This document shows positions 42,217-49,763 of a DNA stretch of 64,000 bases, one piece after another; the first letter of the stretch is position 1, and each line of letters opens with the position of its first letter. The notes under the pieces were generated by a model, which had not been told where the DNA came from, ran no database searches, and worked only from the letters and a program-made list of their open reading frames with translations. Origin of the DNA: Melaminivora suipulveris (GTDB taxonomy: Bacteria > Pseudomonadota > Gammaproteobacteria > Burkholderiales > Burkholderiaceae_C); NCBI RefSeq assembly GCF_003008575.1, contig NZ_CP027667.1, forward strand, positions 3,186,001 through 3,250,000. Reading direction: 5' to 3'. Made by a program: the position numbers and the translations under genes.

Positions 42217-43269
42217 TCATGCGGCGGCGCCCTGCAGCGCCGGCTGGCGGCGCGCCGGCCAGGTCTCCAGCGCCCAGCTGGCGGCGGCCACCAGGGCGAT
42301 GAACAGCCCCAGCACACCCAGCATGCCCAGCAGCCCGTCGCTGCCCAGCGGCATGTTGTAGAGGTACAGGCCCGAGCCGTACTTGGGAACGCCCTGCACG
42401 CTCATGAACAGAGCCCAGCGGAAGGCCCAGGCGGAAGCCGCCAGCCCCAGGCCCAGCACCAGGGTGTAGCCCCGGCGCTCCAGGCGCCACTGGCCGCGCA
42501 CCAGTGCGGCGATCACCACCACCCCGAACAGGGCCGAGGCCAGCATGCCGCCGCGCCAGACGGGGAACAGGGTGGCCAGGCGCAGGGCCTCGCCAAACGA
42601 CGGGTGCAGGCCGGCCGCGCCGGTGGCGGCCCAGCCCAGGGTGGCCAGCGCCAGCGCCGCGGCCAGCCACAGGCCGATGGCGCGCAGCAGCTGCAGCGCG
42701 GAGGCGTCCGGGCGCTGGGTGGCGGGCAGGAAGCGCTCGAGCACGAAGGCCACGCCCACGGCGGCCAGCCAGCCGGTCAGCGCCAGGTTGACGGGTACCC
42801 ACAGCGTGTTCCACAGCGGGCGCGCGCGCACCACCATGACCTCGGCACCGGTGTAGGCGGTGATGCTGAGCGCCGACAGCACCATGAGCGGGGCCAGCAG
42901 CCGCATCCAGGAGGGGCGCCCCAGCCACCAGGCCGCGCACATGGCCAGCGCCAGCGCCACGAAGGCCGGCAGCAGCAGCGCGCCGATGCTCATCCACGAC
43001 CAGGGCGTGAAGTGCGCATAGAAGTGCCAGAAGCGAAACGGCTGGTGCAGGTCGGCCAGCAGCGACACCGGCGCGGCAATGGCGGTGACGGCCAGCACCA
43101 GCACGGCCGCGGGCAACAGGCGGCGCAGGCGCGAGGCCGCATCGCCAAAGACGCAGGCCGACACCAGCAGCGCCGCGCCGGTGGCGACGCCCGCCAGAAA
43201 GAAATATTGCACGGCCCAGGGCAGCCAGGCCGCCTCGTAGTGCGGGGTGAGCAGTTCGATGATCTGCAT
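42217..43269 (-). CDS. ttrC: Tetrathionate reductase membrane subunit C (NrfD family)
   Basis: A 350-residue integral membrane protein with about nine hydrophobic segments, NrfD/PsrC-type. It begins MQIIELLTPHYEAAWLPWAVQYFFLAGVATGAA in two conserved pieces and has LLADLHQPFRFWHFYAHFTPWSWMS, typical of the quinol-binding subunit. It would oxidise quinol and pass electrons through TtrB to TtrA. A GGAGAG site precedes the ATG, 19 bp after ttrB. Confidence 0.9.
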   Translation of the reverse strand: MQIIELLTPHYEAAWLPWAVQYFFLAGVATGAALLVSACVFGDAASRLRRLLPAAVLVLAVTAIAAPVSLLADLHQPFRFWHFYAHFTPWSWMSIGALLLPAFVALALAMCAAWWLGRPSWMRLLAPLMVLSALSITAYTGAEVMVVRARPLWNTLWVPVNLALTGWLAAVGVAFVLERFLPATQRPDASALQLLRAIGLWLAAALALATLGWAATGAAGLHPSFGEALRLATLFPVWRGGMLASALFGVVVIAALVRGQWRLERRGYTLVLGLGLAASAWAFRWALFMSVQGVPKYGSGLYLYNMPLGSDGLLGMLGVLGLFIALVAAASWALETWPARRQPALQGAAA

Positions 43270-43288
43270 GTGAATCTCTCCCTGGGGG

Positions 43289-44086
43289 TCAGTGGTCGGA
43301 CACCAGGCGCACGCTGGCCTGGCCGGAGACGCCGTTGACGAATTCGTCGGGCAGGCCGATGTAGAACACGCGCGGCTCGGTCTTCATGCTAGGTTTGAGC
43401 ACCTTGACGCCCTCCTCGTGCGCGGCCATGCGGCGGTTGATCTCGCTGCCCGGGTCGTTCAGGTCGCCAATCACGCGCGCGCCGCCGACGCAGCTCTCCA
43501 CGCAGGCCGGCAGCAGGCCGACCTCCAGCCGGTGCTCGCAGAAGGTGCACTTGTCGGCGGTCTGCGTCTCGTGGTTGATGAAGCGCGCGTCATACGGGCA
43601 GGCCTGCACGCAGTAGCCGCAGCCCACGCAGCGCTCGTTGTCCACCAGCACGATGCCGTCGGTGCGCTGGAAGGTGGCCTGCACCGGGCAGACGGGCACG
43701 CAGGGCGGCTCCTCGCAGTGGTTGCACAGGCGCGGCAGGCTGACCATGGCGGGCATGGAGCCGTCGGGCTTGTCGATCTCGTACTGCAGCACCGTGGTGC
43801 GGAACTGGCCGATGGGCGGCTGGTTCTCCACCGAGCAGCTCACGGTGCAGGCCTGGCAGCCGATGCACTTGCGGATGTCCACCAGCATGCCGAAGCGCTT
43901 GCCCTCCATGCCGGGGCGGCGCGGCGGCTGGGTGGTGCCAGGCAGGCTGACGGCGGCGGCAGGGCGGGCCGCGGCGGTAAGTCCAAAGGCAGTGGCCAGG
44001 CCGACCAGGTCTTGCAAGAAGGTGCGCTTGGTCTGCTGCGGCACGGCCGCAGCGGCGGGAGTCGGGGTGGTGTTTTCTGGTGGCAT
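43289..44086 (-). CDS. ttrB: Tetrathionate reductase iron-sulfur subunit B
   Basis: Electron-transfer subunit with four [4Fe-4S] clusters. The 265-residue protein shows cysteine groups CIGCQACTVSC, CNHCEEPPCVPVC, CVGCGYCVQAC and CTFC...CVESC, and stretches such as NHETQTADKCTFCEHRLEVG that match TtrB closely. The N-terminal export signal has KR in TKRTFLQDL rather than RR, as known for Salmonella TtrB. Start ATG 44086 is given; TTG 44110 is an alternative, neither with a strong ribosome site. First gene of ttrBCA, behind an FNR box. Confidence 0.92.
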   Translation of the reverse strand: MPPENTTPTPAAAAVPQQTKRTFLQDLVGLATAFGLTAAARPAAAVSLPGTTQPPRRPGMEGKRFGMLVDIRKCIGCQACTVSCSVENQPPIGQFRTTVLQYEIDKPDGSMPAMVSLPRLCNHCEEPPCVPVCPVQATFQRTDGIVLVDNERCVGCGYCVQACPYDARFINHETQTADKCTFCEHRLEVGLLPACVESCVGGARVIGDLNDPGSEINRRMAAHEEGVKVLKPSMKTEPRVFYIGLPDEFVNGVSGQASVRLVSDH

Positions 44087-44148
44087 TGCTTTTGTCGAAT
44101 AATCATTCAATATGCCTGTCGATTATTCGCAAAAACCCAATGAGCGTA

Positions 44149-44162
44149 TTGATTCGGATCAA
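44149..44162. promoter_or_regulatory. FNR/ANR box upstream of ttrB
   Basis: TTGATTCGGATCAA is a perfect match to the TTGAT-N4-ATCAA consensus for the anaerobic regulator FNR. It lies 63 bp upstream of the ttrB ATG in a 219-bp AT-rich divergent gap. The gap also holds AT-rich stretches (44168-44195) able to act as promoters for either direction. Confidence 0.75.
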
Positions 44163-44305
44163 TTGGGGAATATATATTTCATTCGGAAAATATAATCCAA
44201 CCCACCATATTGCCAATATCACATTAACGCAGCATTAAGAAACTCCATAGAATCCGCTGCTGCATCGGCTGGCGGTGCGGTTTCGGGCAGGCGCCCACTT
44301 TTTCC

Positions 44306-45961
44306 ATGATCGACATCGACGACAACACGACCATTGGCCAGGCGCTTGCCACCGCCGCTGAGCGCTACGAGGACAACGTGCTGCTGGTGGCGCCGGCCAA
44401 CGCCGCACGCGGCTACGACCCGCAGGGCCGCGAGATCCGCTACGGTGAGGCCTTTCAGGAGGTGCAGCGCCTGCAGGCGCTGTACCGCGCCGCCGGCTAC
44501 GGGCTGGGCCACCGCGTGGCGCTGATGCTGGACAACCGGCTGGATCACATGCTGCACAAGCTGGCACTCAACGGCCTGGGCGTGTGCTGCGTGCCCGTCA
44601 ACCCCGACTACCGCACGCGCGAGCTGGTGTATTTGCTGGAGCATTCACGCGTCGATCTGGCGGTCGTGCTGCCTGAGCGCCTCGCGCAGCTGCGGCAGGC
44701 GCTGGACGTCTCGTCCCACCGGCCGCCGGTGGCTGCGCTTCATGATTTCGCGCCCATGCAGGCCGGCACCGGTGCCGCGCTGCCGCCGCCCGCGCGCGCC
44801 GCTCTGGCCGGCGATCCAACGGGCGACACGCCGGCCAGCATCCTCTATACCTCCGGCACCACCGGCCAGCCCAAGGGCTGCGTGCTGTCGCACACCTATG
44901 AGCTGGCGTCCGGCCGGTGGTATGCGCGCCTCGGCGGCCTGGCCAGCATGCGCGAGGGGCGCGAGCGGCTGTACAACCCGCTGCCGCTGTTCCACGTCAA
45001 CGCGTCCATCCTGTCGTTCTTCTGCATGCTGCTGACCGGCGGCGCGCAGATCCAGCCCGACCGCTTCCAGCCCTCGCGCTTTTGGCGGGAAGTGCACGGC
45101 AGCGGCGCCACCGTCATCCACTACCTGGGTGTGGTCGTGCCCATGCTGCTGGCGCAGCCGCCCGCCGCGCTGGACCGCAGCCATGGCGTGCGCTTCGGCA
45201 TCGGCGCGGGCGTCGAGCCGCAGCTGCACGCGGTGTTCGAGCAGCGCTACGGCCTGCCGCTGATCGAGATCTGGGGCATGACCGAAATGGTGCGCCTGCT
45301 GGCCGACTGCCACGAGCCGCGCCAGGTCGGCACACGCGCCTTCGGCCGGGCGCAGCCGGGGCTGGATGCGGCCGTGATGGACGAGCAGGGCGCCTTCGTG
45401 CCCGACGGCACGCCCGGCGAGCTGGTCATCCGCCACAGCGCGGCCACGCCCAGGCGGCACTTCTTCACCGAATACCTGGACAACCGCCAAGCCACCGAGG
45501 AGGCCTGGCGCGGCGGCTGGTTCCACACCGGCGACGTGGTGCTGCGTGCGCCGGACGGCATGCTGCACTTCATGGACCGGCGCAAGAACATCATCCGGCG
45601 CTCGGGCGAAAACATCGCCGCCGCCGAGGTCGAGGCGCTCTTGATCACGCACCCGCGGGTGGCCGGCGCGGCCGTGCTGGCCGTGCCCGACGACGTGCGC
45701 GAGGAGGAGGTGCTGGCCTGCGTGGTGCCCAAGGACGGCCTGCCCGGCGGCGAGCAGGGCGAGGCGCTGGCGCGCGAGCTGTTCGACTTCTGCCACGCCC
45801 AGCTGGCCTATTACAAGGCGCCCGGCTGGCTGTACTTCACGCGCGAGATCCCGACCACCGGCACGCAAAAAATCCAGAAGCACCGCTTGTTCCCCGAGGG
45901 CGCCGATCCGCGCACCGTGGCCGGCATGCACGACCTGCGCGCGCTGAAAAAACGCGGCTGA
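44306..45961 (+). CDS. Acyl-CoA synthetase/AMP-binding ligase (crotonobetaine/carnitine-CoA ligase-like)
   Basis: Adenylate-forming enzyme of 551 residues: P-loop ILYTSGTTGQPKGC, EIWGMTEMVRL, WFHTGDVVLRAPDG and DRRKNIIRRSGENIAAAEVE, and the C-terminal lysine in PTTGTQKIQKHRL. It activates a carboxylic acid as its CoA ester; the CaiC-like sequence suggests a medium or quaternary-amine acid, but the substrate is not certain. It is divergent from ttrB across the FNR-box region, so it may share anaerobic control. Confidence 0.82.
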   Translation: MIDIDDNTTIGQALATAAERYEDNVLLVAPANAARGYDPQGREIRYGEAFQEVQRLQALYRAAGYGLGHRVALMLDNRLDHMLHKLALNGLGVCCVPVNPDYRTRELVYLLEHSRVDLAVVLPERLAQLRQALDVSSHRPPVAALHDFAPMQAGTGAALPPPARAALAGDPTGDTPASILYTSGTTGQPKGCVLSHTYELASGRWYARLGGLASMREGRERLYNPLPLFHVNASILSFFCMLLTGGAQIQPDRFQPSRFWREVHGSGATVIHYLGVVVPMLLAQPPAALDRSHGVRFGIGAGVEPQLHAVFEQRYGLPLIEIWGMTEMVRLLADCHEPRQVGTRAFGRAQPGLDAAVMDEQGAFVPDGTPGELVIRHSAATPRRHFFTEYLDNRQATEEAWRGGWFHTGDVVLRAPDGMLHFMDRRKNIIRRSGENIAAAEVEALLITHPRVAGAAVLAVPDDVREEEVLACVVPKDGLPGGEQGEALARELFDFCHAQLAYYKAPGWLYFTREIPTTGTQKIQKHRLFPEGADPRTVAGMHDLRALKKRG

Positions 45962-46098
45962 GCGGCGCCAGACGCTGTGGCCCGGCGCCGGCCGTGGCCG
46001 GCGTGCCAGGCCGACACGCCCGCGCCCGGCCAGGCGCAATAATGGCTGCGCCGTCCGTCCTCTTGCCGCTCGCCCGCGGGGCGAAGAAAGGAGCCACC

Positions 46099-46416
46099 AT
46101 GTCGCACCGCTTTTGGCTTGCCAGCGCCGCCGCGCTGCTGCCCGCTCTGCTGGCCGCGCAAGCCGCGCAGGCCGCCTGCTACATCGTCTACACCGCCGAC
46201 CAGCAGGTGGTGTACCGCGCGCAGACACCGCCCGTGGACATGTCGCGCCAACTGCATGAGACGCTGCCGCTGCTGGTGCCTGGCGGGTCCATGGTCTTCT
46301 CGCTGGACAGCAATGGCTGTGAACTGGAGTTCAACCACCTGCCCGTGGCCAGCCGGGCCATCCGCGCATCGGCGCTGCCGCTGGGCCCACGCGCACCGCG
46401 TGCCCCGCGAGGTTGA
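46099..46416 (+). CDS. Small exported protein of unknown function
   Basis: A 105-residue protein with a clear signal peptide (cleavage near AQAACY) followed by CYIVYTADQQVVYRAQTPPVDMSRQLHETLP and a second cysteine in SNGCELEF. The two cysteines may form a disulfide in the periplasm. A GAAAGGAG site precedes the ATG. The family occurs in Betaproteobacteria without known role. The gene is short and followed by a 446-bp gap. Confidence 0.7.
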   Translation: MSHRFWLASAAALLPALLAAQAAQAACYIVYTADQQVVYRAQTPPVDMSRQLHETLPLLVPGGSMVFSLDSNGCELEFNHLPVASRAIRASALPLGPRAPRAPRG

Positions 46417-46493
46417 GCCCACCGCCGCCGCGCGGGGCGCCGCCGTGAAGCTGGCGCCTGGAGGGGCCTGCTGCGCGTCCGTTTCCAGGGAAT

Positions 46494-46551
46494 TGAGTAA
46501 AAAGGGCCTTCAGCCGGCGTCCTGCTTACGGCAATAGCTATTAAATCGAGA
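46494..46551 (-). repeat. Dispersed 58-bp element, copy 8
   Basis: Reverse copy: on the minus strand CGATTTAATAGCTATTGCCG, then GACGCCGGCTGAAGGCC and a TTTTTACTC end. It lies in the gap upstream of the amine oxidase gene. Confidence 0.75.
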
Positions 46552-46810
46552 GCAACCTGCGCCTCGACGGCTTGCACCGTCCACGCGCAGCCGTCCGGCG
46601 CGAGGGGCCCGAAAATGCTCGCGCACGCTGCTGGACAGTCGCGCGCCGCCACCAGCTGGGCGGCCTTGTCCTACAAGCTTGCCGCCTGCACTCCCCTGCG
46701 CGCAGGTAATGCGCGCTTTCAACAATGGGGCCACAGGAAAGAGAACGAACGTCCGGCGTCCGCCGGGTCGCGCTGCCTGCCTGGTGTGCTTTCCTGTTTT
46801 TTGGCCTGAT

Positions 46811-46831
46811 GGCAGTCCAGCCTGGACTGCC
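46811..46831. promoter_or_regulatory. Palindrome upstream of the amine oxidase gene (possible operator)
   Basis: GGCAGTCCA (46811-46819) and TGGACTGCC (46823-46831) form a perfect 9-bp inverted repeat with a three-base centre, 32 bp before the ATG. No T run follows, so an operator or leader hairpin is more likely than a terminator. Confidence 0.45.
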
Positions 46832-46862
46832 GGGCGGTCGCCCCCCACAGGAGAGCCACGCC

Positions 46863-48467
46863 ATGCCCTTGCAACCCGCTCAGATGAGCCGCCGCAACCT
46901 GCTGACCATGATCGGCAAGACGGCGGGTGGCGGCCTCATGTACCAGGCGATGGCATCGCTCGGCCACGCGCAGGAGTCGAGCTACCGCGGCCCGCTGGAG
47001 CTGGGCAAGGCCAGGCGCGGCGGCTCGGTGGTCATCCTGGGCGCCGGGCTGGCGGGCATGACGGCGGCGTATGAGCTGCGCGCCGCCGGCTACGACGTGC
47101 AGATCCTGGAATACCAGGACCGCGCCGGCGGGCGCTGCTGGACACTGCGCGGGGGCGACTCGTTCGCCGAGCTGGACGGCACGCGCCAGACCTGCGAGTT
47201 CGACAAGGGCCTGTACATCAACCCCGGCCCCTGGCGCGTGCCCTACCACCACTACGCGCTGCTGGATTACTGCAAGCGCTTCGGTGTGCAGCTCGAATCG
47301 TTCGTGCAGGTCAACTACAACGCGCTGGTGCACTCCACCCAGGCCTTTGGCGGCAAGCCGCAGCGCTTTCGCCACATCCAGGCGGACGTGCACGGGTACG
47401 TGGCCGAGCTGCTGTCCAAAGCCACCAACCAGAATGCGCTGGATCAGGCCGTCACGCAGGAAGATCGCGAGCTGCTGCTGGAGGGGTTGAAGGCCTGGGG
47501 CGGGCTGGACGCGCAGTACCGCTACCGCGAAGGCACCAACTCCAGCGAATACCGCGGCTACGACATCGATCCAGGCGGCGGCCTGATGCCGCTGGCCAAG
47601 CCCTCCAAACCCATCGGCCAGCACGAGCTGCTGCAGTCGCGCCTGTGGTCGCAGATCAACATCGGCCAGCTGTACGAATTCCAGACCGCCATCTTCGAGC
47701 CGGTGGGCGGCATGGACATGATCGCCCGGGGTTTCGAGCGCCAGGTGGGCTCGCTGATCCACTTCAACCGCAAGGTCACAAAAATAGAGCAGACCCCGCA
47801 GGGCGTGACCGTGAGCTATGTCGACGCGCGCGGCGGCTCTGGCGGCGATGCGGCGCAGCAGGTCAGGGCCGATTGGTGCGTGTGCACCATTCCGCTGTCC
47901 ATCCTGAGCCAGATCGACGTCCAGGTGGGCGACGCCATGAAGGCGGCCATCGCCGCCGTGCCCTATGGCGCGTCGTTCAAGGCGGGTCTGCAGTTCAAGC
48001 GGCGCTTTTGGGAGGAGGACGAGCGCATCTTCGGCGGCATCAGCTACAGCGACCTGCCGATCGAGCAGATCTCGTACCCGTCCAACAACTTCAACGCGCC
48101 AGGGCCGGGCGTGCTCCTGGGCGGCTACGCCTTCGACGACACGCACGCCTACGAATTCACCTCCATGCGGCCGCAGGACCGCATCCGCGCGGCGGTGGAA
48201 TTCGGCTCGCAACTGCACCCGCAGTACAAGAAAGAATTTCAGAACGGGGTCTCGGTGGGCTGGCACCGCATCCCCTGGATCAACGGGTGCTTTGGCATCT
48301 GGTCCGACGAGGCACGCAAGCAGCACTACCGCAACCTGTGCCAGGTGGACGGGCGCATCGTGCTGGCGGGCGAGCACGCCTCGTACATCCCCGCCTGGCA
48401 GGAGGGCGCGGTGCTGTCGGCGCTCGACGCCGTCAAGCGCCTGCACGAGCGCGCCCAGGCGGCGTGA
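46863..48467 (+). CDS. Tat-exported flavin amine oxidase
   Basis: A 534-residue flavoprotein of the monoamine/L-amino acid oxidase family. The N-terminus carries a twin-arginine signal (SRRNLLTMIGKTAGGGLMY), then the FAD motif SVVILGAGLAGMTAAYELRAAGYDVQILE and GGRCWTLRGG; the C-terminal FAD segment is LAGEHASYIPAWQEGAVLSALDA. It would oxidise an amine or amino acid in the periplasm. A c-type cytochrome and a RidA-like lipoprotein follow, suggesting electron transfer to the cytochrome and imine hydrolysis. The substrate is unknown. Confidence 0.88.
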   Translation: MPLQPAQMSRRNLLTMIGKTAGGGLMYQAMASLGHAQESSYRGPLELGKARRGGSVVILGAGLAGMTAAYELRAAGYDVQILEYQDRAGGRCWTLRGGDSFAELDGTRQTCEFDKGLYINPGPWRVPYHHYALLDYCKRFGVQLESFVQVNYNALVHSTQAFGGKPQRFRHIQADVHGYVAELLSKATNQNALDQAVTQEDRELLLEGLKAWGGLDAQYRYREGTNSSEYRGYDIDPGGGLMPLAKPSKPIGQHELLQSRLWSQINIGQLYEFQTAIFEPVGGMDMIARGFERQVGSLIHFNRKVTKIEQTPQGVTVSYVDARGGSGGDAAQQVRADWCVCTIPLSILSQIDVQVGDAMKAAIAAVPYGASFKAGLQFKRRFWEEDERIFGGISYSDLPIEQISYPSNNFNAPGPGVLLGGYAFDDTHAYEFTSMRPQDRIRAAVEFGSQLHPQYKKEFQNGVSVGWHRIPWINGCFGIWSDEARKQHYRNLCQVDGRIVLAGEHASYIPAWQEGAVLSALDAVKRLHERAQAA

Positions 48468-48513
48468 GGCACGCCCGACCCCCGGACAACGACCGAACCG
48501 AAGGACCCCGATC

Positions 48514-49050
48514 ATGACGACCACCCATTTCTGGATCTCGGCGGGCGCGGCGCTGCTGATGGCCGCAGCCGGCACCGGCGCAGGTGCGCAGCAGGCGCCA
48601 AGCGCCAGCGCACCAGCCGCACGACCCGCCGGCGAGACGCCCCACCAATCCACCACGCAGCAGCCCGGCGCGCGCTCGATGACCAAGCGCGACTCGGCCG
48701 ACGCCGCCAAGCCCGCGGGCTTCAACCCACGCTTTTCCTCCAGCAGCGAGCACTTCGTGCAGCAGGGCGGCGAGCGCCTGTACCAGTCCATCTGCCAGGG
48801 CTGCCACATGCCGCAGGGCGAGGGCGCGAAAGGAGCCGGTTTTTATCCGGCACTGGCCAAGAACGCGCGCCTGGCCTCGGGCGCCTATCCCGTCTACGTC
48901 GTGCTCAGCGGTCTGCACGGCATGCCGCCTTTCGCCCACCGGCTGGACGACCAGCAGGTGGCCGACGTCGTCAACTACGTACGCACGCATTTCGGCAACA
49001 GTTACCAGGACGCCCTCACGCCCGAGGAGGTGAAAAAGCAGCGGCCCTGA
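48514..49050 (+). CDS. Exported monohaem cytochrome c
   Basis: A 178-residue protein with a signal peptide (cleavage near GAGAQQ), a long Ser/Ala/Pro-rich linker and one cytochrome c domain: haem motif CQGCH and a likely axial methionine in LHGMPPFAHRL. It follows the amine oxidase by 46 bp and is the natural electron acceptor for it. The ribosome site GAAGGAC lies upstream of the ATG. Confidence 0.85.
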   Translation: MTTTHFWISAGAALLMAAAGTGAGAQQAPSASAPAARPAGETPHQSTTQQPGARSMTKRDSADAAKPAGFNPRFSSSSEHFVQQGGERLYQSICQGCHMPQGEGAKGAGFYPALAKNARLASGAYPVYVVLSGLHGMPPFAHRLDDQQVADVVNYVRTHFGNSYQDALTPEEVKKQRP

Positions 49051-49145
49051 CGCGGCGCGGCCTCCGCCCATCGCCAAAGGATGGGCCCGTACCGCTGCCC
49101 CGTTCCTCTTCGCCTTTCCCCGTTCACCCTTTGCCGATCCATGCC

Positions 49146-49712
49146 ATGACCCACTCCGCCTCTTTCCTCGCCCCTGGTCGCCTCCGCGTGGCCGCCTTGT
49201 CCGGCTCCGCCCTGGCCCTGGCGGCTCTGACCGGCTGTGCCAGCCAACCCTCAGGCAGCGAAGTGCTGCGCCATCGGATTGCCGGCTCCAGCTTCCCTGT
49301 CGCTGCGGCGATCGAGGTGCCGGCCGGCGCCACCACCGTATATCTGTCCGGCCAGGTGCCGCCCGTGGTGGACAAGGCGCTACCCGGCAACGATCCGCTG
49401 GCCTACGGCGGCGACACCCGCGCGCAGACGCTGGGCGTGCTGCGCAGCATCGAGTCGCAGCTCAAGGGCCTGGGCCTGGGGATGGGCGACATCGTGAAGA
49501 TGCAGGTGTTTCTGGTGGCCGATCCGAAAAAGGGCAACGTGATGGACTTTGCCGGTTTCATGGAGGGCTACACCCAGTACTTCGGCACCAGCGCCCAGCC
49601 GCGCCTGCCGGTGCGCTCGGCGTTTCAGATCGCCGCGCTGGCCAATCCGGCCTGGCTGGTGGAGATCGAGGTCACGGCGGTGCGCCCGCCAGCGGCAGGC
49701 ACGGCGCGTTGA
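49146..49712 (+). CDS. RidA/YjgF-family lipoprotein
   Basis: A RidA-fold protein of 188 residues with an N-terminal export signal and lipobox LTGC (about residues 28-31). The fold begins VYLSGQVPP and includes QTLGVLRSIESQLKGLGLGMGDIVKMQVFLVAD and PARS-type APRLPVRSAFQIAAL (written APRL here as QPRLPVRSAF in the sequence). RidA enzymes hydrolyse reactive enamines and imines in the cytoplasm; this one is predicted outside, next to an exported amine oxidase. The first ATG in frame is at 49146; a TTG at 49131 is possible. Confidence 0.82.
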   Translation: MTHSASFLAPGRLRVAALSGSALALAALTGCASQPSGSEVLRHRIAGSSFPVAAAIEVPAGATTVYLSGQVPPVVDKALPGNDPLAYGGDTRAQTLGVLRSIESQLKGLGLGMGDIVKMQVFLVADPKKGNVMDFAGFMEGYTQYFGTSAQPRLPVRSAFQIAALANPAWLVEIEVTAVRPPAAGTAR

Positions 49713-49763
49713 TGGCCGGGCGCGCGCCAGTGGGGGAAAACCCCCTCTGAGACAATCGCGGGC

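Larger units (their letters stand above)
46417..46862. other. 446-bp intergenic gap before the amine oxidase gene
   Basis: The gap holds dispersed element copy 8 (46494-46551), a perfect inverted repeat at 46811-46831, and the CAGGAGAG ribosome site of the oxidase gene. The remainder shows no convincing gene on either strand; the open frames there lack ribosome sites. Confidence 0.6.

Noticed and set aside
44104..44106. An ATG on the minus strand as ttrB start
   Set aside because: It is in a different frame from ttrB and leads a proline/serine/arginine-rich shadow product.
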